Positions 24,862 through 33,713 of a DNA stretch of 64,000 nucleotides are shown here, piece after piece; the stretch's first letter is position 1; each line of letters starts with the position of its first letter. Origin of the DNA: Pacificimonas sp963710205 (GTDB lineage Bacteria > Pseudomonadota > Alphaproteobacteria > Sphingomonadales > Sphingomonadaceae); the NCBI GenBank assembly GCA_963710205.1, contig CAVPZG010000001.1, positions 186,001 to 250,000 on the forward strand, read 5' to 3'. A program made the position numbers and the translations under genes. Under the pieces are notes generated by a model. It saw nothing but the letters and a program-made list of their open reading frames with translations, was not told where the DNA came from and did no database searches.

Positions 24862-27336
24862 CTACCAGGTTACGCCCAGCTTACCGTAGAGATATCGTCC
24901 GTTGAAACCGAAGGGCGAAAAGCTGGAAAAGGGCAGGATGGTGTTGAACACCGACAGGCCCGGCCCCTCCGGCGAGCGGTCGGGATAATTGTCAAAGAGG
25001 TTGTTCGCGCCCGCCGATATGCGGACATGGTCAAGGAGATCGATCCGCGCCTCCAGATCGACGACCCATTCCGTGCCGAAATTCTCGTCGAATTCGGGAA
25101 CGCTGCCCGGATCCTCATATTTGCCAAAGCGTGTGCCGCGCAGCGTCACACCGACGGGCTCGTAATCCCAGTCCGCCGACAGCACGATCTTGTCCTTTGG
25201 CTGGCCGCGCTCGAACCGGCGCTGTTCCAGCCGCGAGAACACCGCTTCGTCGGGATCGTTGGTGATGTCGGTCTTGTTGTAGTTATAGGCCGCGCTCAGG
25301 TCGAAACTGCCGATGCCGGTCTGGCGGCGATAGCCGAGGACGGCGTCGAAGCCGCGCGTCCGCGTATCCACCTCGTTGATGAAAAAGCGCGCACGGCTGA
25401 TGCCGGGGAATTGCGCGGACAGGTCCGGCGTCAACGTGATATTCTCAGAGAGCACGACGCGGTCGTCGATCTCGATCTGGTAGAAATCAACCGTGAGATC
25501 GAGGCCGAAATCGGACGAATAGGTGAAGCCCGCGGAATAGTTCATCAATTCCTCGGCCTTCAGCGGCTGCGCGCCCAGGGCGACAGCGATGTCGCTGCCG
25601 ACCGGGAATGTCCCGACCTCGTTCGGAATGCCGTCGATGAAATTGGTCGCCGTGGAGGTGAAAAAGATCTGGCCAAGCGACGGCGCGCGGAAGCCGGTGG
25701 AAATCGCGCCGCGCAGCGCCAGACCCTCGATGAACTCGTAACGGCCCGCGACCTTCCAGTTGATGTCGGATCCGAAGTCGCTGTAATCCTCGAAGCGGAG
25801 CGCCGCCTGCACGTTCAGGCCCTCGAACGGATCGGCGTCGACTTCGGTGTACAGCGAATAGCTGTCGCGGTCGCCGGTGATGCGGTTCGACGGCTGGAAG
25901 CCGGGAAAGACCTGCGCCCCGCCCGCGCCGCCAAAGGGACCCGTGACGTAGGATGAGGGCTCGCCCTCGCGCACCTTGTAGGTTTCCTCGCGATATTCCC
26001 CGCCAAAGGCGAGAATGAGCGGCTCGGAAAGGCCAAGGTCGAATTCGCGGCTGCCGTCGATATTGAAGGTCAGCTGTTCGTTTTTCAGCCCGCCCGCGCG
26101 GAAACGCGTGGGACTGTCAGGGCCGAGCGAGCGGTTGAGGCTGTCGACGACATCGAATTCGACTTCATTCTCCCCATAGGTCGCGCTTGCGTCATAGGAC
26201 CAGGCGCCCAGCGCGCCGCGCAGACCGCCCGACAGGGACCGGTCGGTGATTTCCGTGTTGATCTTTGGCAGAAAGCCGTCCGGATAGATGTCCACCGTGT
26301 TGCGTGCGTCGAGCGAGCGGCGGAAGAAGCCGGCGGACAGCCCCTCGCGTTTCATCCAGCTTCCGAAGGCATAGGCCTCGACGGCGTCACCGAACGGTAT
26401 GGCCATGTTGGCGAACAGCGTCAGATCCTCGATCTGCGCATTGCCGAAGCGGTGGTTGAAGCGGTCGAACGTGGCCTCGCGCGGGTCCAGCCCGCCGCTT
26501 GGCAGGCTCGCATATTGCTGCCGGGGATCGGCGCCTGACCGGTTGGTGAAGTCACGGTCGTTATACTGGCCCGCCAGCCGGAAATAGCCTTCGTCGCCAA
26601 TGGGAACGCCGACATCGCCGCCGAAGGTCAGCGTGCCGCCGTCCTTGATCCGCTTGTCGTCATCTTCGAGGACGATGTTGAAAGTGCCATCGCCATTGTC
26701 GTTGAAGGCGGCGACTTCACGCACGCCGTCCGGCTTGGTGTTGAACTCGCCGTAGCTTGCGTAGAGCCCGCCGCCGTCCGAACCCGTCTTCAACTGCACG
26801 TTGATGACACCGGCAATGGCGTCGGAACCATATTGCGCCGCCGCGCCGTCGCGCAGAACCTCGATCCGGCCAATGGCGCTGGGCGGTATGGTGTTGAGAT
26901 CGACGGCCTGGCTCCCGCGCCCGATCGAGCCGTTCACGTTGACCAGGGCCGACGCGTGGCGGCGCTTGCCATTTACCAGCACCAGCGTCTGGTCCGGGCT
27001 GAGACCGCGCAATGTCGCGGGCTGGATCGAATCCGTACCATCGGTGATCGAGGGCCGCGGAAAGTTGAAGCTCGGCACCAGTGAGCTCAGGATGAGATTG
27101 GTCTCGGTATAGCCCTGCTTGCCGAGCGCGTCGGCGCTCAGCACGTCGATGGGAACCGCACTCTCCGCAATCGTCCGGTCCGTGCGGCGGGTGCCCGTCA
27201 CGATGATGAGGTCGCCCTCGTTCGTCAGACCGGTAGCGGTCGCGGAGTCATCCTGCGCCTGCACCGCAGTGGAAAAGCCTGTCCCCGCCAGCAGCGCGGC
27301 AGCGAACAGCGACGTGGTGCGACCTGATTTTGACAT
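24862..27336 (-). CDS. TonB-dependent outer-membrane receptor
   Basis: Large outer-membrane receptor, 824 residues from ATG 27336; an upstream TTG at 27354 is also in frame but less likely. A signal peptide (MSKSGRTTSLFAAALLAGTGFSTAVQAQ) is followed by the plug domain (IIVTGTRRTDRTIAESAVPIDVLSADAL, TLRGLSPDQTLVLVNGKRRHASALVNVNG, GRIEVLRDGAAAQYGSDAIAGVINV). The 22-strand barrel ends GKLGVTW with an aromatic residue. The RRHASALVN plug wording is common in sphingomonad receptors of unknown ligand. Upstream DNA is AT-rich and holds an imperfect dyad. Confidence 0.93.
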   Translation of the reverse strand: MSKSGRTTSLFAAALLAGTGFSTAVQAQDDSATATGLTNEGDLIIVTGTRRTDRTIAESAVPIDVLSADALGKQGYTETNLILSSLVPSFNFPRPSITDGTDSIQPATLRGLSPDQTLVLVNGKRRHASALVNVNGSIGRGSQAVDLNTIPPSAIGRIEVLRDGAAAQYGSDAIAGVINVQLKTGSDGGGLYASYGEFNTKPDGVREVAAFNDNGDGTFNIVLEDDDKRIKDGGTLTFGGDVGVPIGDEGYFRLAGQYNDRDFTNRSGADPRQQYASLPSGGLDPREATFDRFNHRFGNAQIEDLTLFANMAIPFGDAVEAYAFGSWMKREGLSAGFFRRSLDARNTVDIYPDGFLPKINTEITDRSLSGGLRGALGAWSYDASATYGENEVEFDVVDSLNRSLGPDSPTRFRAGGLKNEQLTFNIDGSREFDLGLSEPLILAFGGEYREETYKVREGEPSSYVTGPFGGAGGAQVFPGFQPSNRITGDRDSYSLYTEVDADPFEGLNVQAALRFEDYSDFGSDINWKVAGRYEFIEGLALRGAISTGFRAPSLGQIFFTSTATNFIDGIPNEVGTFPVGSDIAVALGAQPLKAEELMNYSAGFTYSSDFGLDLTVDFYQIEIDDRVVLSENITLTPDLSAQFPGISRARFFINEVDTRTRGFDAVLGYRRQTGIGSFDLSAAYNYNKTDITNDPDEAVFSRLEQRRFERGQPKDKIVLSADWDYEPVGVTLRGTRFGKYEDPGSVPEFDENFGTEWVVDLEARIDLLDHVRISAGANNLFDNYPDRSPEGPGLSVFNTILPFSSFSPFGFNGRYLYGKLGVTW

Positions 27337-27455
27337 GGAAACGACCTTTCTCAACGACAGGAAGACAAGACATCAAATGTCAAATCCGACTGTCAGCATG
27401 AAAAGGAAATTTCACAATAGTGCGGTAAATGGATTTTTCAGTACGTGTAACAATA

Positions 27456-27474
27456 ATGACACAGTTAATGTCAT
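27456..27474. promoter_or_regulatory. Possible operator dyad upstream of the TonB receptor
   Basis: ATGACA at 27456-27461 is mirrored by TGTCAT at 27469-27474 across 7 bases, in a conspicuously AT-rich gap (27355-27492) between the receptor gene and ftsK. It could bind a regulator or simply be part of the promoter region. No family can be assigned. Confidence 0.25.
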
Positions 27475-27492
27475 GTCCGAAACAATAACCGG

Positions 27493-29775
27493 CTAGATCC
27501 GGTTGCCCGTCTGATCGATCAGGACTTCCCGCCGCCCGACATGGTCGGCGGCAGTGATCAGCCCCTGTTCCTCCATCTGATCGATCAGCCGCGCGGCATT
27601 GTTGTAACCGATCCTGAGCTGACGCTGGACATGGCTGGTGCTGGCCTTTTGCGACGATGCCACAGCCTCCACCGCACGGCGGAACAGGGCGGCTTCCGGA
27701 TTGTCGTCTTCGTCCAGCATGGGCAGGCCAAACTGGTCGAGCTCCGGATCGGGCTCCTCGGTCACGCTCTCGACATAATCCGGGCTGCCCTGTTCGCGCC
27801 AGTGGTCGGCGACACGCTCGACCTCCTCGTCGGAGACGAACGGCCCATGCACGCGCGTCAGGAACTTGCCGCCGTTCATGAACAGCATGTCGCCCCTGCC
27901 AAGCAGCTGCTCCGCGCCCTGCTCGCCAATGATCGTGCGGCTGTCGATCTTCGAGGTGACGGAAAAGCTGATGCGCGTCGGCAGGTTCGCCTTGATAACG
28001 CCGGTGATGACGTCGACGCTGGGCCGCTGCGTCGCCATGATGAGGTGGATGCCGGCCGCCCGCGCCTTCTGCGCGAGCCGCTGGATCAGGAATTCGACTT
28101 CCTTGCCCGCCGTCATCATCAGGTCGGCCAGTTCGTCGACGATCACCACGACCAGCGGCAGCGGATCATATTCCAGGCTTTCCGTCTCATAAATCGGCTG
28201 GCCGGTATCGGGGTCGTAGCCGGTGTGCACGCGCCGTTCGAACGGCTTGCCCGACGCCTTCGCCTCCAGCACCTTCTCATTGAAGGCCGCCAGCGAACGC
28301 ACATTGACGCTCGCCATCATGCGGTAGCGTTCCTCCATCTGCTCGACCGCCCATTTCAGCGCGCGGATCGCCTTTTGCGGCTCCGTGACCACTGGCGAAA
28401 GCAGATGCGGGATGCCGTCATAGACCGACAGTTCCAGCATCTTCGGGTCGATCATGATCATGCGGCACTGTTCCGGGCGCAGGCGATAGAGCAGCGACAG
28501 GATCATGGCATTCAGGCCGACAGACTTGCCCGAACCGGTGGTCCCGGCAATCAGAAGGTGAGGCATCGGCGCAAGGTCGGTCACGATCGGCAGTCCCGCG
28601 ATATCCTTGCCGAGCACGATGGGCAGCGTGCCCTTGGCGCGCTCGAACACCGGGTCAGTCAGGAGCTCTGACAGGACCACCATCTCGCGCTTCTTGTTCG
28701 GCAGTTCTATGCCGATGACATTGCGGCCCGGCACGACCGCGACCCGCGCGCTGATGGCGGACATGGACCGCGCGATGTCGTCCGCCAGACCGATCACGCG
28801 CGAGGACTTGATTCCCGGCGCGGGCTCCAGTTCGTACATGGTGACAACGGGACCCGGGCGGACCTCGACAATCTCTCCCTTCACGCCGAAATCGTCGAGC
28901 ACGGATTCCAGCAGCCGTGCATTCTGCTCCAGCGCGGCCTCGTCCACCTTCTCTCCGGCATCGGCGGGCGGGTCAGCCAGAAGCGACAATGGCGGCAGCT
29001 GCGCCTCGTCGCCCAGGCGCAGACCCGACTGGCGCTCGCGGGCGGCGCGCTTTGATTTCCGGGCCGGTTTTTCGGCAACCCGGACCGGCCGTTTCGGACT
29101 GGCGGGCGCAGCAACCTCTGGTTCCGGTGCAGCCATTTTCTCGCGGCGCGGACGCGGTTTTACCACGGCCTCCTCCGCCTCACCGCGCGCAAACATGGCC
29201 GCGAACACGCCTTTCGGCAGGGCCAGACCCATCAGAAAAAATACCAGCGCCTTGATCAGCGCCGCAGCGGCGAGCGCATAGCCCGCCGCGCTTGGCGCGA
29301 CCGTCGGCGGCAACAGGTCCGCGACAAGGCGCGCGCAATAGGCGCCGAGCTGCCCCATCAGTCCGCCCGGCCCGGCGGGGAGCCCCATGATCGGCAGGAT
29401 CCCGAACCCGAATGCTGCCGCCAGCACGGCGATCAGCGTATAGATGACGCGCCGTCCGAGCCTCGGCCGCGGCTCTCCGCGCGCGAGCCTGACGCCGGTC
29501 AGCGTAACCAGCGGCAAGGCAAGCGCACTGCCAATACCGAACAGCTGCAGCGCCATGTCGGCGAAAAGCGCGCCCGCGCCGCCCATCCAGTTCGATGGCA
29601 GCGCGGAGGTGACGCGGTTGAGCGAGGGGTCGGCGGGATCATAGCTGATCAGCGCCAGCGCCATGGCGATGCCGAGCAGAGCCAGGAATATCCCCAGCCC
29701 GCGCCGCGCCGTGCGCCCACTCGCCTCGACAAATCCCGCGGGAAACAGTCCGCGCTTCTTTTTCGCTCTTGCCAT
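27493..29775 (-). CDS. ftsK: FtsK/SpoIIIE DNA translocase
   Basis: Septum-located DNA pump that resolves and segregates chromosomes at division. The product is about 760 residues. The first ~190 residues hold four membrane segments, followed by an Arg/Pro/Ala-rich linker. The motor domain carries PHLLIAGTTGSGKSVGLNAMI (Walker A GTTGSGKS), VVIVDELADLMM (Walker B) and MATQRPSVDVITG. The C-terminal gamma domain (STSHVQRQLRIGYNNAARLIDQMEEQGLI) recognises KOPS-type sequences. ATG 29775 is used; a GTG at 29781 is in frame. A candidate structured RNA ends just upstream. Confidence 0.97.
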   Translation of the reverse strand: MARAKKKRGLFPAGFVEASGRTARRGLGIFLALLGIAMALALISYDPADPSLNRVTSALPSNWMGGAGALFADMALQLFGIGSALALPLVTLTGVRLARGEPRPRLGRRVIYTLIAVLAAAFGFGILPIMGLPAGPGGLMGQLGAYCARLVADLLPPTVAPSAAGYALAAAALIKALVFFLMGLALPKGVFAAMFARGEAEEAVVKPRPRREKMAAPEPEVAAPASPKRPVRVAEKPARKSKRAARERQSGLRLGDEAQLPPLSLLADPPADAGEKVDEAALEQNARLLESVLDDFGVKGEIVEVRPGPVVTMYELEPAPGIKSSRVIGLADDIARSMSAISARVAVVPGRNVIGIELPNKKREMVVLSELLTDPVFERAKGTLPIVLGKDIAGLPIVTDLAPMPHLLIAGTTGSGKSVGLNAMILSLLYRLRPEQCRMIMIDPKMLELSVYDGIPHLLSPVVTEPQKAIRALKWAVEQMEERYRMMASVNVRSLAAFNEKVLEAKASGKPFERRVHTGYDPDTGQPIYETESLEYDPLPLVVVIVDELADLMMTAGKEVEFLIQRLAQKARAAGIHLIMATQRPSVDVITGVIKANLPTRISFSVTSKIDSRTIIGEQGAEQLLGRGDMLFMNGGKFLTRVHGPFVSDEEVERVADHWREQGSPDYVESVTEEPDPELDQFGLPMLDEDDNPEAALFRRAVEAVASSQKASTSHVQRQLRIGYNNAARLIDQMEEQGLITAADHVGRREVLIDQTGNRI

Positions 29776-29824
29776 ATCCACTGTTTCGCACCGCGCGGAC
29801 GGACGGGCAAGAACGAATGGGGAA

Positions 29825-29990
29825 TCAAAAAAAGGGCCGAAGGTACATGTGTACCTTCGGCCACAGTGTCCACGGACTCCCTGGGGAGGAAGATGGTCCG
29901 AGCGAGCAAGGCTGCGAGTCCCCCGCGTCCTTGCAAATGGCCCTACAAGGGACGTGCCAGAATCGCACTCACCAATGAAGACAATGTGTT
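29825..29990 (-). ncRNA. Candidate structured small RNA with intrinsic terminator
   Basis: Minus-strand elements, 5' to 3': a 9-base segment (29988-29980) that can pair with 29870-29862 with one mismatch, forming a closing stem. Inside are a hairpin at 29954-29926 (CGTCC(C)TTG with CAAGGACG) and a 6-bp stem at 29921-29874 (GGACTC with GAGTCC). A perfect 12-bp hairpin (29862-29835) then runs into seven T residues (29834-29828). The design is that of a small stand-alone RNA, or a terminated leader of ftsK. Known conserved cores of SRP RNA, tmRNA and RNase P are not visible; 6S-type RNA is a possibility I cannot confirm. The 5' end is a guess. Confidence 0.45.
29828..29862 (-). terminator. Strong intrinsic terminator upstream of ftsK
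   Basis: A perfect 12-bp stem (29835-29846 with 29851-29862, 4-base loop) is followed on the minus strand by a C and seven T residues. It points toward ftsK, whose start is about 50 bases further on, so it would stop any transcript arriving from the ubiH side. This makes it the 3' end of a separate small RNA or an attenuator. Confidence 0.88.
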
Positions 29991-30129
29991 ATGGAATATC
30001 CGCCCATCTGTTGGCCGCTGAACATGCCCAATCTGTGTGCAGTGCAGCATAGATGCCCGCGAATCTGGCAGTCATGCATGCGGCAAGCTGCGGCTTTTCC
30101 CCCGGTGCGCCGCGGCGTAAGCACTGCCC

Positions 30130-31359
30130 ATGGAAACCAGGACTGACATCGTGATTATCGGCGGCGGCCTTGTCGGCATGACGACGGCGCTCGCCCTTGC
30201 CGCCTTTGGCGTTCAGACCGTCGTGATCGACAACGCGCGGCTGGAAGACACGGCGAACGCCGCCTTCGATGGCCGCGCCACCGCCATCGCGAGTGCGTCC
30301 TGGCGCATGTTCGAAGCCCTGGGGCTTGCAGCGCGCCTCGACGGCCTCGACTGTCCGATCAACGAAATCCGCGTCACGGAAGGCCTGAGGAAACAGCATC
30401 TGCATTTCGATGGGCGCGAGGGCGCGGCGTCCGCGGCGGGCGGCGAACCGCTGGGTCACATGCTGGAAAACCGCCACATTCGCCGCGCGCTTATTGACGC
30501 CGGTGTCGCCGAGCCACTGATCGACCTGCGCGCGCCTGCCGCCGTTGCCGACATCGAGCGCACCAGACATGGCGTGACCGTGACGCTGGAAGGGGGCGAC
30601 ACCATCCGCGCGCCCCTGCTCGTCGCGGCCGACGGCCGACGCTCCCGCATCCGCGAAGGCGCCGGCATCCGCGTCGCGCGCTGGGACTATCATCAGACCG
30701 CCATCGTGGGCATGATCGAACATGAGAAAAATCACGGCAACGTCGCCTTCGAGCTTTTCTATCCCGCCGGACCGTTCGCGATCCTGCCCATGCTGCCCGG
30801 CACGCGATCGGCAATCGTCTGGACGGTCGACGGCAAGGACGCGCACGCCTATCTGAACCTGCCGGACCGTGCGCTGGCCCATGAAATCGACAAGCGGATC
30901 GGCGGTTTTCTGGGCGCGATCAGCCTTGCCGCGAAACCCTCTTCCTATCCGCTCGGGTTTCACCATGCGGAGCGCTATACGGGCCACCGGCTTGCCATGG
31001 TCGGCGATGCGGCACACGGCATCCACCCCATTGCCGGGCAGGGCCTGAACATGGGCCTGCGCGATGCCGCCGCCCTTGCCGAGGTCATTGGCAATGCCAT
31101 GGGCCTCGGCCTCGATATCGGCGAGGCGGAAGTGCTGGACCGATACCAGCGCTGGCGCGGTCTCGACAATCTGGCCGTGGCGAGTTCAACCGACATTCTG
31201 AACCGCCTGTTCGGCCTGCCCGGCGAAACCATGAAACGCATCCGCGCCCTCGGCCTTGGCGCGGTGGAGCGCGTGAAGCCGCTGAAAGGATTCTTCATGG
31301 CCGAAGCGCGCGGGGCGGCGGGCGACCTGCCGCAGCTGCTGAGGGGCGAGCGGCCCTAG
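30130..31359 (+). CDS. ubiH: UbiH/COQ6-family FAD-dependent hydroxylase
   Basis: Flavoprotein monooxygenase of ubiquinone ring hydroxylation. The 409-residue protein has the N-terminal FAD motif IIGGGLVGM (9-17), the mid-chain DGRRSRIREGAG (the DG motif) and the second FAD motif GDAAHGIHPIAGQGLNMGLRDAAAL. Which ring position it hydroxylates (UbiH, UbiF or the broad UbiL type of alphaproteobacteria) cannot be read from sequence. It is divergent from ftsK across a 350-base gap that contains the candidate RNA. Confidence 0.9.
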   Translation: METRTDIVIIGGGLVGMTTALALAAFGVQTVVIDNARLEDTANAAFDGRATAIASASWRMFEALGLAARLDGLDCPINEIRVTEGLRKQHLHFDGREGAASAAGGEPLGHMLENRHIRRALIDAGVAEPLIDLRAPAAVADIERTRHGVTVTLEGGDTIRAPLLVAADGRRSRIREGAGIRVARWDYHQTAIVGMIEHEKNHGNVAFELFYPAGPFAILPMLPGTRSAIVWTVDGKDAHAYLNLPDRALAHEIDKRIGGFLGAISLAAKPSSYPLGFHHAERYTGHRLAMVGDAAHGIHPIAGQGLNMGLRDAAALAEVIGNAMGLGLDIGEAEVLDRYQRWRGLDNLAVASSTDILNRLFGLPGETMKRIRALGLGAVERVKPLKGFFMAEARGAAGDLPQLLRGERP

Positions 31360-31369
31360 CCTCTAGGTG

Positions 31370-31401
31370 ATCGTCATTCCGGGCTGCGCCGGAATGACGA
31401 T
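31370..31401. repeat. Perfect palindrome between ubiH and the convergent TonB gene
   Basis: A 13-bp perfect inverted repeat (31370-31382 with 31389-31401, loop GCTGCG) contains CGTCATTCC...GGAATGACG. It is a shortened relative of the doublets around the GIY-YIG gene at 38.1-38.6 kb. It is placed where two convergent transcripts should end. Confidence 0.75.
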
Positions 31402-31412
31402 CTGTCCTGTCC

Positions 31413-33540
31413 TCAAAAACTCAGCCGCGCGCTCAGCTTGAAGTCCCGGCCCGCCAGCGGCACGAAATCCTTCGTGAAGCTCGCATGCCGCCGGGCATCC
31501 ACATCGAAGATATTCTTCACCTGCGCCAGCAGCGTGACATTCTTCTCTCCAAGGGGCCGCCAGGCCACCGATGCATTGACCAGCGTGAAATCGTCCGTTG
31601 CCGTCTCAAAGGCGGCGATCCGGTTCTGCGCATCCGCCCATTCCAGCTCGGCGCGGATATCGAAGTAGGTCGTCTGCGCCTCTAGGGCGCCCGACAGGCT
31701 GAGCGGCGGGATGCGCGGCAGCGGCGACCCGTCATCGAGCGTCGCACGGATATAGTCGCCGCGCAGCTCGGCCAGTAACGTCAGGTCGTCCCGCTCGACG
31801 AACGGCAGGCTGATTTCGCCCTCGATGCCGAAATAGTCCGCATCGCGCTGCAGATACTGAAATACGGCCAGATCGTCTTCTTCCCGTCCGGTTTCCGCCA
31901 GATAGATGTAATCATCGAACCAGCTCTTGTAGATCGCGGCGGAGATGGTTGCCGGACCGACATCGCCGCGCACATAGCCCTCGATACCCCAGCTCTTCTC
32001 CGTGGTCAGGTTGACGTCGCCGATCTCGAACTGCTGCGTCGCGACATGCGGTCCATTGGCGAACAGTTCCTCTCCGCCGGGCGCGCGCTCGGCGCGGCTG
32101 CCGTTGACCCCAAGGGCAAGGCTGTCCGTCACATCATAGCTGAGGCCCAGCGCGGCTGAGATCCCGTCAAAATCACGCGCGACACCCAGCCTGTCCGAAC
32201 TGACGTCCGTGCGCTCGTAGCGCAGCGCGCCCTCCAGCTCGACCGGGCCCAAAGGAACCTCCTGCAGGGCGAACAGGCCGATCTGCGTGGTTTCATTGGG
32301 CGCGACGAAGGCCTCTTCGCCAATCGCCTCGAAATCGCGGTAGAAAACCTGCCCGCCAAGCGCGCCGCGCCAGCCGCCATAGTCCGCCTGAACCAGTTCG
32401 GCGCGGCCCTCGAAGCCGCTGACATCGAACATCGTGCCGACCTCGTCGCCTTCGAATTCCGTATGCGTATAGTCGCTGTAGCCGAGGCGCAATTTCACGC
32501 TCTCGAAGAGGCCGGAGCCAAGCAGAAACTCGCCGCGAAGGTCGGCGCGGAACTGCTGCAGGTCGATCGAGACGGGAACCTCTCCCTCCTCTTCGCCGCC
32601 CTTCTTCGCCGCCCTCATCGCCGCCGTGATGGCCTGCCCCCGGGCGTTCCGGCACACCATAGTTGGTGTCGTAAAGCCCAAGCGAAAAGCCAAGCGAGTT
32701 GCCGCCTGTCGCCAGGGTCAAACCCGTGCCGATCGACCAGGTTTCCGTATAGCTGTTGGGCAGCGTCCCGCGCTGCGCCGCCGTCTCGCGCAATTCCGCC
32801 GCTTCTTCGGGATCGTCCGCCTCATCCTCCGCGGCCTCTGCCAGCAGGTCGGCACGCAGCGGTGCAGCCAGCACGAAACCGCCGACGTCCACATCGTCCG
32901 TGTTGCGATAGGAGCCATCGACATGAAAGGCCAGCTTGTCGCCCAGCGGAATATCGACCGACGCGCCGCCCTCATAAAGATCATAGGCCGTCGACCCGGC
33001 GGCGAGGGCATCGAAATGCACCGACTCATCGGGGATCTTCAGGGGAATGCGTTTCGAAATGATGTTGACCGCGCCGCCGATGGCCTGACTGCCGTAAAGC
33101 AGCACCGCAGGCCCGCGCAGCACTTCGATCCGGTCGGCGGTCAGCGGATCGATACTGACCGCATGATCGGAGGAGGTATTGGACACGTCGAGCGACCCAA
33201 GCCCGTCCGTGAGGACCCGGACACGCTCGCCCTGAAAGCCGCGCAGGACGGGCCGGGACGCGCCGGGGGAAAAGCTGGTCGCTGACACGCCTGGCAGATT
33301 GGCGAGAATTTCGCCCACCTGACCGTCCAGACTGCGCTGCAACGCCACACCCTCGACCACCGATGTGCCGGCAAGCACGTCCAGCTGTGCGATGCCGGGC
33401 GCGGAAATGACAATCTCGCGTCCATGAAAATCGTCGCCATCGGGATCGGCTGTCGATGACGTCGCTGTTTGCGCCGTGGCGGCCGCGGCAAGGGAAACGC
33501 CGCCCATGAGGGCGAGGAAAGACACTGATTTTCGGATCAC
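31413..33540 (-). pseudogene. ZnuD-like TonB-dependent receptor with one frameshift
   Basis: Two overlapping frames make up one receptor. The N-terminal part (from GTG 33540; signal peptide VIRKSVSFLALMGGVSLAAAATAQ) has a TonB-box and plug region (IVISAPGIAQLDVLAG, PVLRGFQGERVRVLTDG, DRIEVLRGPAVLLYGSQAIGGAVNI) and reaches GVPERPGAGHHGGDEGGEE. The sequence then continues in another frame as GGEEEGEVPVSIDLQQFRADL, through the barrel to a terminal KLSARLSF. The break is one extra G in three 12-base units coding GGDE/GGEE/GGEE, with the GGG run at 32599-32601. The His/Asp/Glu-rich loop and overall layout resemble zinc receptors of the ZnuD type. Mutation and sequencing error both remain possible. 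Confidence 0.8.
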
Positions 33541-33572
33541 GGAAACACCTTGGGAAATGGGGAATAGCAGGC

Positions 33573-33584
33573 ACGTTACAACGT
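33573..33584. promoter_or_regulatory. Possible metalloregulator operator upstream of the receptor
   Basis: ACGTT-AC-AACGT is a perfect 5-bp dyad in the gap before the broken ZnuD-like receptor (and divergent M1 peptidase gene). Its placement and AACGTT/GTAACGTT flavour would suit a Zur-like site, but it is short and the match to a known consensus is loose. Confidence 0.25.
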
Positions 33585-33713
33585 CACATTCTATTCCGGT
33601 CAAGTCCGTTTTTCCACTGTTTCGGCGGCGGCACAGCTATTGCCGACACGGGGATTTTCCGTCAGGAACCGGCAAGCCGTGTGGGGGATGCCGGCCCGAG
33701 GAGGAATTTAGCT

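Noticed and set aside
29835..29862. Inverted repeat considered as an attachment site or operator
   Set aside because: The run of seven T directly after it on the minus strand makes an intrinsic terminator the simpler reading.
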